From contig NZ_ML133531.1 of NCBI RefSeq assembly GCF_003985145.1, positions 62,001 through 126,000 of the forward strand: DNA of 64,000 nucleotides. Reading direction: 5' to 3'. A program made the position numbers and the translations under genes. The DNA comes from Rhizobium anhuiense (GTDB lineage: Bacteria; Pseudomonadota; Alphaproteobacteria; Rhizobiales; Rhizobiaceae). Positions 1 through 7,942 of the stretch are shown here, piece after piece; the stretch's first letter is position 1; the number at the start of each line of letters is the position of its first letter. The notes under the pieces are model-generated. The model ran no database searches and was not told where the DNA came from. It worked only from the letters and a program-made list of their open reading frames with translations.

Positions 1-511
1 TGTTGGTGAAACCGGGCGAGAAGCCGCGCCAGTCGAGATAATCGCCGATCGAGCGTGAGGCGAGATGGCCGGCGGCCCGATCTTCGAGGCAGCTGCGGTT
101 GAAGCGCAGGATCTCGCGGATCATCCACAGAAATGACGGCCGCAGCAGGTTGCGCTTCTGCGCGAAGACCGAGGACAGTCCGCCGCCGCTCCATTCCAGC
201 CTGCCGTGGTCGAGCGAGAGCGAAAAGCTCATGTCGCTGGCATGCGTCGCAATGCCGAGCTCGGCAAACAGCGCCGTCAGATTGGGGTAATTCTGTTCAT
301 TATAGACGATGAAGCCGGTGTCGACCGCAATCCGAAAGCCGTTGTAATCGACGTCGACGGTCGCCGTATGGCCACCGGCCCGCGCCTGGTTCTCGTAGAG
401 CGTGACGTCGTGCACGGTGTTCAGCGCCCAGGCAGCGGAGGCGCCCGATATGCCGGAGCCGATGACGGCGATCTTCAGCCGGCGCGATGCGGGACGGACA
501 TGCGCGTTCAT
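1..511 (-). CDS. FAD-dependent amine-oxidase-family oxidoreductase (partial, C-terminus off the window)
   Basis: Read on the minus strand from an ATG at 511; 170 codons are visible and the rest lies beyond the left edge. Residues 14-23 read IAVIGSGISG, the dinucleotide-binding loop of a Rossmann fold, residue 40 in VTLYEN is the acidic residue expected to bind the FAD ribose, and AGGHT follows at 45-49 as in the NAD/FAD-dependent amine oxidase family. The start overlaps the stop of the photolyase gene as ATGA, so the two are probably co-translated. From knowledge of the family, such proteins often sit with photolyase, DUF1365 and cyclopropane-fatty-acid-synthase-like genes, which I would expect just outside the window. 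The substrate is unknown. Confidence 0.85.
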   Translation of the reverse strand, partial: MNAHVRPASRRLKIAVIGSGISGASAAWALNTVHDVTLYENQARAGGHTATVDVDYNGFRIAVDTGFIVYNEQNYPNLTALFAELGIATHASDMSFSLSLDHGRLEWSGGGLSSVFAQKRNLLRPSFLWMIREILRFNRSCLEDRAAGHLASRSIGDYLDWRGFSPGFTN

Positions 512-1968
512 GCGGCATCCCTCGTGGCGTTGTAGGCGGCGAGCGCTCGGTTGCGTGCGTTCGCATGATCGACGATCGGTTTCGGATAGGTTTGGCCCAG
601 CGTGATGCCGGCCTCGTCGAGCACGCCTTGCGGCGCCTCGAATGGCCGGTGGATGTATTTTGCCCCGAGCCCTCGAAGCTCCGGCACATGAGCTCTGACA
701 TAGTCGCCGCCGGGATCGAAGGTTTCGCCCTGCAGCACCGGATTGAAGATGCGGAAGAACGGCGAGGCGTCGGCTCCCGAGCCTGCCACCCACTGCCAGC
801 TTGCCGCATTGTTGGCGGGATCGGCATCAACAAGCGTGTCACGGAACCAGGCCTCGCCGCGTCGCCAATCGATCATCAGATCCTTGATAAGGAAGGAGGC
901 GACGATCATGCGCACGCGATTGTGCATCCAGCCGTGGCGCCAGAGTTGGCGCATGCCGGCATCGACGATCGGATAACCGGTCAGCCCTCTGCACCACGCC
1001 TTGAAATCCTCGCCGTCGTTGCGCCATTCGAAGCCGTCGAAACGATCGTTCCAGTTGGCCGAGGCAAGACGCGGGAAATGGAAGAGCAGGTGATAGGAAA
1101 ATTCGCGCCAGGCGATCTCCTTGCGGAAATGCACGATATCGGTTGCCGGCACCCGTTTCGACAGGCCGCGTGTCGCGTGCCAGATGCGGGCAGGGGATAT
1201 CTCGCCGAGAGCCAGATGCGGCGACAGCATCGATGTTGCCGGTCTTGCCGGATAATCGCGGTTTTGCTTGTAGCCGTCGAGTGCGTCCTCGGCGAAAGCA
1301 TGGAGCTTCTTCCGGGCGCCTTCTTCGCCAGGTGTCCAGAGATCGGCGAAATCGCCTGCCCAATCCGGTTTCACCGGCAGCAGCTTCCAGCTCTCCAGCC
1401 TTTCCGAGTTCGGAAGTTGCGATGCGAGAAGCAGTTTCGCCGGCGCATCCAGCGGCGGCTCCGGTTCGCAGCCACCCTCCAGCGCGCGCCAGAATGGCGT
1501 ATAGACGCGATAGGGCGTGCCATTGCCGGTCATTAGCCGGGAAGGTTCGTGCAGCAACTGACCGCCGAAGCTTCTCGCTTCGACCGCCTGCTTCTCCAGT
1601 TCGTGCTTGATCCGGATGTCGATCGACATTCCGGATGGATCGTAGCGCCGGTTCCAGAAGACGGCTTCCGCGCCGCTTTCCCTGATCAGGGCGCAGAGCA
1701 CCGCAAGCGCATCGCCGCTGGCCAGCACCAGCCGCCCCTGCCGCTTGCCCAGCGAGCCGTCCAGCGCCGCCAGCGAATGGTGCAGCCACCAGGCCTGCGC
1801 GGCACCCAGTGGACCGGTGCCTGCCGCCTGCGGCTCTCTGATATAGAGAGGGATGACCGGCCGTCCGGAGTGATGGGCGGCGTTGAGAGCCTGGTTGTCG
1901 TCAAGGCGCAAGTCCTTGCGAAACCAGAGGATAACAGGTGTTGCCGTGTCCTTTGCCAATGAAGCCAT
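508..1968 (-). CDS. phrB: Deoxyribodipyrimidine photo-lyase
   Basis: A 486-residue flavoprotein that uses blue light to split cyclobutane pyrimidine dimers in DNA. The N-terminus (WFRKDLRLDDNQAL at about 15-28) is the antenna-chromophore Rossmann domain. The C-terminal half is the all-helical FAD domain, with WREFSYHLLFHFP, GYPIVDAGMRQLW and the dimer-binding stretch DADPANNAASWQWVAG followed by FFRIFNP. Length is normal for class I CPD photolyases (about 470-490). The conserved tryptophans of the electron-transfer region are present. The stop overlaps the start of the downstream FAD oxidoreductase. The alternative is a (6-4) photolyase or CryB, but the motif set fits the CPD class I type better. 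Confidence 0.95.
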   Translation of the reverse strand: MASLAKDTATPVILWFRKDLRLDDNQALNAAHHSGRPVIPLYIREPQAAGTGPLGAAQAWWLHHSLAALDGSLGKRQGRLVLASGDALAVLCALIRESGAEAVFWNRRYDPSGMSIDIRIKHELEKQAVEARSFGGQLLHEPSRLMTGNGTPYRVYTPFWRALEGGCEPEPPLDAPAKLLLASQLPNSERLESWKLLPVKPDWAGDFADLWTPGEEGARKKLHAFAEDALDGYKQNRDYPARPATSMLSPHLALGEISPARIWHATRGLSKRVPATDIVHFRKEIAWREFSYHLLFHFPRLASANWNDRFDGFEWRNDGEDFKAWCRGLTGYPIVDAGMRQLWRHGWMHNRVRMIVASFLIKDLMIDWRRGEAWFRDTLVDADPANNAASWQWVAGSGADASPFFRIFNPVLQGETFDPGGDYVRAHVPELRGLGAKYIHRPFEAPQGVLDEAGITLGQTYPKPIVDHANARNRALAAYNATRDAA

Positions 1969-2058
1969 TCCCGTTCGTGTTCTTTCAAGCTGTTACGGCG
2001 GTACGGAACACGCGGATCAAAAGTTTCATCCGAAAGAAAAGCTTTCATGGCTGTCATG

Positions 2059-2086
2059 AAAAAGGCCGGTGTGAACCGGCCTTTTT
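2059..2086 (-). terminator. Rho-independent terminator between two minus-strand genes
   Basis: Near-perfect palindrome: AAAAAGGCCGGT, loop GTGA, ACCGGCCTTTTT. The T-run on both strands makes it usable in either direction; its place just after the 108-residue exported-protein gene (ends 2137) suggests it ends that minus-strand transcript. Confidence 0.8.
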
Positions 2087-2136
2087 CAAGCATGGCGCAC
2101 GTTTGTGCGACATGCTCAGAGCGGGGGACTGTCCGC

Positions 2137-2463
2137 TCAGTTGTCGTATTCGCGGCAGGCTTCGCTGATCGATGCACCGCTCTGGCCGCCGCGCGTGTCG
2201 ACGCCGGACATCTGTTGCGGCATTCCGGGGCATTCCATCGTCTGCGGCCGCCCGATGCTCTGGGTCGTCATCGGATCGACCGGCGAGACGGGGACCGGGC
2301 GTATGCCATTGTCATCGTTGGTGTAATCGGACGAATAGGTACCCGAGCTCGGATCGGTCGAGCCGCCATTCGTCGGCCCGATCGGATCCGGGTTCGACTG
2401 GGCAAAGGCCGACGATGCCATGCCGATCGCGAGTAACGAAGCGGCGATAAGGGATCTAGACAT
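2137..2463 (-). CDS. Small exported protein of unknown function
   Basis: 108 residues. Starts at ATG 2463, preceded by a strong AAGGAGG ribosome site. Residues 1-22 (MSRSLIAASLLAIGMASSAFA) form a clear Sec signal peptide with AFA|Q cleavage. The mature part is Pro/Gly/Ser/Thr-rich with two cysteines (MECPGMPQQM and EACREYDN at the C-terminus) and no hydrophobic segment, so a small periplasmic protein is likely. It sits between the photolyase gene (downstream) and a 200-base gap, and is followed by its own terminator. I do not recognise a family; such short low-complexity secreted proteins are common in rhizobia. Confidence 0.75.
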   Translation of the reverse strand: MSRSLIAASLLAIGMASSAFAQSNPDPIGPTNGGSTDPSSGTYSSDYTNDDNGIRPVPVSPVDPMTTQSIGRPQTMECPGMPQQMSGVDTRGGQSGASISEACREYDN

Positions 2464-2678
2464 GGGATATATCCTCCTTGGATTTTCATCTTGGATGACC
2501 CTGATGTAACTGCCAGGCTGAATCATTGTTCCGAAATTTGCCGAAAACCTGCATTCAAGCCGCACGGCGTGGCCGACATGGTTATGCGTAAACCTTAACG
2601 GGCGATGTCGCTGGATCGGTGCCAGCGCATGCCCTACTTGCATGCGGAGATACTAAAAAACCGTGGCATGAGGCCGCA

Positions 2679-2996
2679 ATGTTCATCTCCTTTCGCGAAG
2701 CCGCAGATCTCGGTCTCCAGATCGCACTTGCACTCACCTTGACGGTGAGCGGCATGGCGGTCGCCTCTTACGCCGTCAGGAATGACAAGACTAAAATTTC
2801 CGCGATCAACGTCAGCCGTCCCTCGCTCTGGACCGCCGTTCCGGTGCGCGTCGACTTGACCACACAGACCTACCTGCGTGCCGACGCTCCAGCCGGACTG
2901 GAACTCGCCGGCGCCGCGGATGATTTTTGCCACGATCCGATCGGCCTCCGGCTCTCCTGCGACCTGATCACCACGACCGCCAGCACAGCCTTTTAG
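2679..2996 (+). CDS. Hypothetical small membrane-anchored protein
   Basis: Possible gene of 105 residues from ATG 2679 (a further in-frame start lies at 2619). Residues about 9-31 (LGLQIALALTLTVSGMAVAS and onward) form one hydrophobic segment, followed by a short polar domain with two cysteines near the C-terminus (DDFCHD, LSCDLI). No clear ribosome site precedes the chosen start and no family is recognised, so it may not be expressed. It is divergent from the exported-protein gene at 2137-2463 and converges with the Lrp-type regulator. Confidence 0.4.
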   Translation: MFISFREAADLGLQIALALTLTVSGMAVASYAVRNDKTKISAINVSRPSLWTAVPVRVDLTTQTYLRADAPAGLELAGAADDFCHDPIGLRLSCDLITTTASTAF

Positions 2997-3054
2997 GCGA
3001 AGCCTCTCCGCAGCCTCCAGCCCGCAGGCATAGGCAGCGAGGCAGGCGATGACT

Positions 3055-3540
3055 TCAGCGCGAACGGCTGGCGGCCGCCGTCTGAACGGGCAGGATCGTC
3101 GATGCCTTGATGTCCTTCAGCACAAACATCGTATGCATCTCCTTGATGCCGGGCAGGCGGCGGATCACCGTCATGGCGAATTCGGCATAGCTGTCGAGAT
3201 CGGCCGCGACCACCTGCAAAAGGAAATCGGCCTCGCCGGCGACGGAATAACAGGCGACCACCGCTTCCAGTGCGCCGACCTCGCGTTCGAACCGTTCGGC
3301 CTCGTCATGGGAATGCGTGTCGATCTGGACGCGGACGAAAGCGAGGACGCCGAGGCCAACGGCGCGGCGATCGACAACAGCCTGATAGCCGCGGATGACG
3401 CCGGCCTCTTCAAGCCTTTTCACCCTGCGCCAACAAGGCGAGGTCGACATCCCCACGCGTTCGGCAAGCTCCTGGTTCGTCAGCCGCCCCTCGCTTTGCA
3501 GCGCCTTCAATATGCGGATATCTCCCGGCTCGAATTCCAT
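3055..3540 (-). CDS. Lrp/AsnC-family transcriptional regulator
   Basis: 161 residues, the normal size for the family. The N-terminal winged helix-turn-helix covers about 5-60 (DIRILKALQSEGRLTNQELA, then VGMSTSPCWRRVKRLEEAGV), and the C-terminal RAM ligand-binding/oligomerisation domain covers about 68-150 (VRVQIDTHSHDEAERFE, VVACYSVAGEADFLLQVV). These proteins act as dimers or octamers that sense amino acids. The gene is divergent from the DUF2000 gene at 3677 across a 136-base gap, the usual layout for a regulator controlling its neighbour. The effector is unknown; a BkdR/PutR-type amino acid response is possible but not shown. Confidence 0.92.
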   Translation of the reverse strand: MEFEPGDIRILKALQSEGRLTNQELAERVGMSTSPCWRRVKRLEEAGVIRGYQAVVDRRAVGLGVLAFVRVQIDTHSHDEAERFEREVGALEAVVACYSVAGEADFLLQVVAADLDSYAEFAMTVIRRLPGIKEMHTMFVLKDIKASTILPVQTAAASRSR

Positions 3541-3676
3541 GATCGGTATGTCCTTTCGAATTTTTTCGGTCGCCGGGAAAATCCTACCTGATTTGGATGT
3601 GAGACGTCAGGAATAGGCAGGATATTTCTCTGCCTTTCGATAGGGTGAGGACGTCGAACCGAGAAGGAGCGGACGA

Positions 3677-4096
3677 ATGATGGTTGAGGACTGGCGTGTC
3701 GCCGTGATCGTCGAGCCGGGGCTGCCGGCCGGCGAACTCGCCAATACGGTTGCGGTGCTGTCGATCGGCCTCGGTGCCGCGGCACCCGCACTTGCCGGGG
3801 CACGGCTGAGCGATCATGCCGGTCGGGCATTTCATGTCAGTGCCAATAAGCCGGTTCCGGTGCTGCAGGCGGCAGCGGCCGATCTGAGATCGCTCTTGCT
3901 GAAGGCACTGCCGGCGCCCGAAGGGGCGCTGGTGGTGCCGTTCCCGCGTTTTGCTCGAGCGCTGCACGTCTATGCCGATTATGAGGCTTCGATGCCCGAA
4001 CGCGACCTCTCGTCGGAGGTCATCGACGGCGTCGGGCTCGCCGGCCCGACGAAATGGATCCGCTCGCTGACGGGCTCGCTAAAGCTGCTTCGTTGA
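3677..4096 (+). CDS. DUF2000 family protein
   Basis: 139 residues. The pattern WRVAVIVEPGLPAGELANTVA near the N-terminus, then SDHAGRAFHVSANKPVPVL and the C-terminal GLAGPTKWIRSLTGSLKLLR match the DUF2000 family, small single-domain proteins of unknown biochemical role related to the peptidyl-tRNA hydrolase II fold. It is divergent from the AsnC/Lrp regulator, which probably controls it; this pairing is frequent in rhizobia. Two adjacent starts are possible (3677 and 3680). A function in amino acid metabolism is only a guess from the regulator. Confidence 0.8.
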   Translation: MMVEDWRVAVIVEPGLPAGELANTVAVLSIGLGAAAPALAGARLSDHAGRAFHVSANKPVPVLQAAAADLRSLLLKALPAPEGALVVPFPRFARALHVYADYEASMPERDLSSEVIDGVGLAGPTKWIRSLTGSLKLLR

Positions 4097-4215
4097 TCCG
4101 AGTGGCCGGGCGTGTGGATAGGCTCGTCTCGCGAAAGCTTGCAAAAGGCCATGATTTGCCGTTTGATCGAGCGATACGACGACCATCCGACACTCTTCCT
4201 TAAAAGGATCCGCCT

Positions 4216-4893
4216 TTGTCCCTGCCGATGCCCCGCGGCTTCGAGAAGCCTTATGCCGCCTTCCTGTTCGATATGGACGGCACCATCCTCAATTCGATCC
4301 GTGCGGCCGAGCGTGCATGGAGTGACTGGGCAAGGCGCCACGGGCTCGATGTCGCAACCTTTTTGCCGAAGATGCACGGATCGCGCGGCATCGACACGAT
4401 CACCCGGCTGAACCTGCCCGGCGTCGATCCCGAACATGAATCCAGGCTGGTGACCGAGGCCGAGATCGCCGATGTCAGCGATGTCGTTGCCATCCCGGGT
4501 GCTGCGGCATTTTTGAGTTCACTGCCGCCGGATCGCTGGGCGATCGTCACCTCCTCGCCTCTGCGCCTTGCCCACAGGCGGCTGGAGGCGGCGGGGCTGC
4601 CGCTGCCGAAATTCATGGTGACGGCGGAGGACGTGAAGGTCGGAAAACCCGATCCGCAATGTTACATTCTCGGCGCCGAACGCCTCGGCGTCGGCACGCG
4701 GGACTGCCTGGTATTCGAGGATGTCGCAGCCGGCATCACCGCCGGCGAAGCGGCGGGCGCCGATGTCATGGTCGTCACCGCAACCCATCACGACAAGATG
4801 GAAACGCCCCATCCGACGCTCTCATCCTATGACGAGATCGCGGTTCGCATCTCTGCCGAGCGTAAGATGCTGATCGTCCCCGCCACGGCCTGA
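4216..4893 (+). CDS. HAD-superfamily phosphatase (subfamily IA)
   Basis: 225 residues. Starts at TTG 4216 after an AAAAGGA ribosome site; ATG 4228 is an alternative. HAD motif I is FLFDMDGTILNS with the nucleophile and acid Asp residues, motif II is the Thr-Ser of IVTSSPLRLA, motif III is the Lys of KVGKPDP, and motif IV is VFEDVAAGITAGEAAG. The helical cap lies between motifs I and II (about 20-85), making it a C1-capped sugar-phosphate phosphatase such as those acting on glycerol-, mannitol- or deoxyglucose-phosphate. The exact substrate cannot be told from sequence. It converges with the nitrate reductase gene 36 bases downstream. Confidence 0.88.
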   Translation: MSLPMPRGFEKPYAAFLFDMDGTILNSIRAAERAWSDWARRHGLDVATFLPKMHGSRGIDTITRLNLPGVDPEHESRLVTEAEIADVSDVVAIPGAAAFLSSLPPDRWAIVTSSPLRLAHRRLEAAGLPLPKFMVTAEDVKVGKPDPQCYILGAERLGVGTRDCLVFEDVAAGITAGEAAGADVMVVTATHHDKMETPHPTLSSYDEIAVRISAERKMLIVPATA

Positions 4894-4929
4894 CATCAGT
4901 CCCGCCGCGTTACAGCATCCTTTGCGCTT

Positions 4930-7587
4930 TCACTCCGCGGCTGCGGCAAGACATCGATCGATGATCCTGCCGATTTCGCTGCGGCAGGAGCCGCAATTGG
5001 TTCCGGCGCTCGTTTCCTTGCCGACCGCCTCGACGCTGTGGCATCCGCCGCGCACGGCGGCAGCGATCTGATTGACTCCGACGCTGAAGCAGGAGCAGAC
5101 GGTGGCGCCCGGATCCGGCCTGCCGGCTCCGGGACGGCCAGCGACCAGCGCAAAGCGCTTCCTGAGGTCGCCATGCGAGGCAGTAAGCTGCGAGATCGCC
5201 CAATTGCGCGCGACGGCGACCGGCTCGCGGGCGAGAAACAGCGCGGCAAGCAGGACCTCGCCATCGAAAAAGGCTAGCCTGAGGTCGCCGGATTGCCGGT
5301 CGGCATAACCCAGTGGTTCGACCTCGGCCGGAATGGCGAACACCGCCCGGCACCAGGCTGTCCAGTCTTCGACAGCTTCACCGAAGGCAAGCTCCAGCCG
5401 CCAGCCGCCGGAGGCTTTCGCCAGCGCCCAATAGGCCGCGTTGGGCGTGGCCGGTTTTGTAGCAGAGACGGCGAAGCCATAATGGGTGGCGCGGAAGGGC
5501 CGGATGGCGACAGCAACATTCTTCGACGCCGGCTGACCGGAAACGGGATCGGTGATCGGCGCGACCACGGCATCGATCCGCGCTTTCGCGGCGAACTGAT
5601 CGTTCCAGTGCATCGGCGCAAAGACGCCGCTGCGAGCCTGACGATCGGTCACCAGCGCCCGGACGATCGCCTTGCCATGGGGGCTTTCGATCTCGACCAG
5701 ACCGGCGCTTGATATACCGGTCTCGATCGCGTCACGCGGATGGATCTCGGCAAAGGGTTCGGCGATGTGGGCGGAAAGGCGTGCGCTCTTTCCGGTTCGC
5801 GTCATCGTGTGCCACTGGTCGCGGATGCGCCCGGTATTCAGCGTGAAGGGGAAATCGGCACTGGTGCGATCCGTGGCCGGCGGTTTGACCGCGACAAAAC
5901 GTGCCTTGCCATCCGGATGGAAGAATCCACCCTCGGCGAAGAAGCGGGTGACGCCGGGTGCGGTCCCTGCCGGCTGCGGCCACTGGAAGGGCGAAAGCTC
6001 GTCATAGGCGTCGCCGCTGATATCGGCGCGCGCGCCGATGTCGAAATCGCGGCTGCCGTTATTTTCGAAGGTGGAAAGCGCGGCGTGCTCCGCAAAGATT
6101 GCGTCTGGCGCATCAAAATCGAAGGCGGCGGCAAATCCCATGCGGCGCCCGACCTCGGCAAGCTGCCACCAGTCGGCTCTTGCATCGCCGGGGAGCCCTA
6201 GAAACGGCCGCTGCCGGGAAATGCGCCGTTCGGAATTGGTGACGGTCCCGTCCTTCTCGCCCCAGCCGAGCGAGGGCAAAAGCACGTCTGCGTGCCGGGT
6301 CGTATCCGTCTCTTTGAGGATGTCCGACACGACGACGAAGGGACAGGCGGCGATCGCGCTTTCGACGCTATCGGCATCCGGCATCGAGACGACGGGATTG
6401 GTGGCCATGATCCAGAGCGCCTTGATGCGTCCGTCGGCCACGGCGCGGAACATGTCGACCGCCTTCAGGCCGGGTTTTGCGGCGATGACGGGCGAATTCC
6501 AGAAGCGCTGCACGCGGTCCCGGTCATCGGTATTCTCGATCGCCATATGGGCGGCAAGCATATTGGCAAGGCCGCCGACCTCGCGCCCGCCCATGGCGTT
6601 CGGCTGGCCGGTCAGCGAGAACGGTCCCATGCCGGGACGGCCGATGCGGCCGGTCGCCAGGTGGCAGTTGAGGATGGCATTGACCTTGTCGGTGCCGGAG
6701 GCGGATTGATTGACGCCCTGGCTGTAGCAGGTGACGACTTTCGGCGTCGTCTCGAACAGGCGGAAGAACTCCCTGATCTGCATGGCCGGCAGGCCGGTGC
6801 GTTCCAGGAGTTCGTTGATATCAAGTGCTGCGGCCGCCGCAAAAGCCTCGCCGAAACCTTCCGTATGGGCGCCGATATAGTTCTGATCGATGGCCGGGCT
6901 TGTCGCGAGATGGGCAAGCAGTCCCATGAACAGCGCGACGTCGCCGTCGGGGCGGATCGCCAGGTGCAGGTCGGCGATATCGCATGTCATCGTCCGGCGC
7001 GGATCGATGACGACGATCCGCATGTTGGGCCGCGCCGTCTTGGCGGCGGCAAGCCGCTGGTAGATGACGGGATGACACCAGGCAAGGTTGGAGCCGGTCA
7101 GGATCACCAGATCGGCGAGTTCGATATCCTCATAGGTTCCGGGCACCGTGTCGGCGCCGAAGGCGCGGCGATGCCCCGCCACGGAGGAGGACATGCAGAG
7201 CCTTGAATTGGTATCGATATTGGCCGAGCCGATGAAGCCCTTCATCAGCTTGTTGGCGACGTAGTAATCCTCGGTCAGCAACTGGCCCGAGACGTAGAAG
7301 GCGACAGCGTCAGGCCCGTGTTCGGCGATCGTTTCAGAAAAACGCCGGGCGACCAGGTCAAGTGCTTCGTCCCAACCGCTCCGTTCGCCTGCGATTTCGG
7401 GATAGAGAATCCGGCCGTCGAGATCGATGGTTTCGGCAAGGGCCGACCCCTTCGAGCAGAGCCGGCCGAAATTCGACGGATGCTCGGGATCTCCCTTGAC
7501 GCTGACGGTTCCGGCCTCATCGACCGTGGCGAGGACGCCGCAGCCGACGCCGCAATAGGGACAGGTGGTCTTGACCTCAGCCGCCAT
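4930..7587 (-). CDS. nasA: Assimilatory nitrate reductase, molybdenum catalytic subunit
   Basis: 885 residues, cytoplasmic, reducing nitrate to nitrite. The N-terminus TTCPYCGVGCGV plus a later Cys in FGRLCSKG binds a [4Fe-4S] cluster. Next come the molybdopterin oxidoreductase domain (about 60-480, with SRLCMSSSVAG around the Mo region) and the dinucleotide-binding domain (about 570-690, FTLNTGRIRDQWHTMTRTGK). The last 60 residues (TVCSCFSVGVNQI to TNCGSCRSEI) form a BFD-like [2Fe-2S] domain, as in the longer NasA proteins of Klebsiella and rhizobia. It is the last gene of the operon; its ATG follows the nirD stop directly. No separate NasB/NasC electron-donor gene is visible in the window. 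Confidence 0.95.
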   Translation of the reverse strand: MAAEVKTTCPYCGVGCGVLATVDEAGTVSVKGDPEHPSNFGRLCSKGSALAETIDLDGRILYPEIAGERSGWDEALDLVARRFSETIAEHGPDAVAFYVSGQLLTEDYYVANKLMKGFIGSANIDTNSRLCMSSSVAGHRRAFGADTVPGTYEDIELADLVILTGSNLAWCHPVIYQRLAAAKTARPNMRIVVIDPRRTMTCDIADLHLAIRPDGDVALFMGLLAHLATSPAIDQNYIGAHTEGFGEAFAAAAALDINELLERTGLPAMQIREFFRLFETTPKVVTCYSQGVNQSASGTDKVNAILNCHLATGRIGRPGMGPFSLTGQPNAMGGREVGGLANMLAAHMAIENTDDRDRVQRFWNSPVIAAKPGLKAVDMFRAVADGRIKALWIMATNPVVSMPDADSVESAIAACPFVVVSDILKETDTTRHADVLLPSLGWGEKDGTVTNSERRISRQRPFLGLPGDARADWWQLAEVGRRMGFAAAFDFDAPDAIFAEHAALSTFENNGSRDFDIGARADISGDAYDELSPFQWPQPAGTAPGVTRFFAEGGFFHPDGKARFVAVKPPATDRTSADFPFTLNTGRIRDQWHTMTRTGKSARLSAHIAEPFAEIHPRDAIETGISSAGLVEIESPHGKAIVRALVTDRQARSGVFAPMHWNDQFAAKARIDAVVAPITDPVSGQPASKNVAVAIRPFRATHYGFAVSATKPATPNAAYWALAKASGGWRLELAFGEAVEDWTAWCRAVFAIPAEVEPLGYADRQSGDLRLAFFDGEVLLAALFLAREPVAVARNWAISQLTASHGDLRKRFALVAGRPGAGRPDPGATVCSCFSVGVNQIAAAVRGGCHSVEAVGKETSAGTNCGSCRSEIGRIIDRCLAAAAE

Positions 7588-7932
7588 CTATTCCGCCGCC
7601 ATCATCAGGCTTTCGAGCGCGATGAAGAGGGCGCCGTCCTCATTGCGGACCGGGATGGTCCGCACCTGGCCCTCGTCGGCGCCGAGCGCCTTGCCGGTTT
7701 CGAGGGAGATCACCCAGTTGTGCAACGGGCAGGTGACCGCCTTGGCATGCACGATGCCCTGGGAGAGCGGGCCGCCCTTGTGCGGGCAATGGTCTTCGAT
7801 GGCGAAGACCTCGTTTTCAGCCGTGCGGAAGACGGCGATCTTGCCCTGCGGTGTTTTCACGCAGCGCGCGCCGCGTAAGGGGATGTCGGAGATGTCACCG
7901 ATTGGATGCCAGTTTTCATTGGGCCAGTTCAT
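7588..7932 (-). CDS. nirD: Nitrite reductase [NAD(P)H] small subunit
   Basis: 114 residues. I chose ATG 7932 because the AAGGAG ribosome site at 7939-7944 lies six bases ahead of it; the ATG at 7938 touches that site. The protein is a Rieske-type fold: CPHKGG at about 50 and CPLHNW about 18 residues on supply the Cys-His pairs for a [2Fe-2S] cluster, so this copy may carry a cluster, unlike the E. coli NirD, which lacks the ligands. It pairs with NirB to reduce nitrite to ammonium. It lies between nirB (gap of 10 bases) and nasA (no gap) in one operon. Confidence 0.93.
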   Translation of the reverse strand: MNWPNENWHPIGDISDIPLRGARCVKTPQGKIAVFRTAENEVFAIEDHCPHKGGPLSQGIVHAKAVTCPLHNWVISLETGKALGADEGQVRTIPVRNEDGALFIALESLMMAAE

Positions 7933-7942
7933 GTCCATCTCC

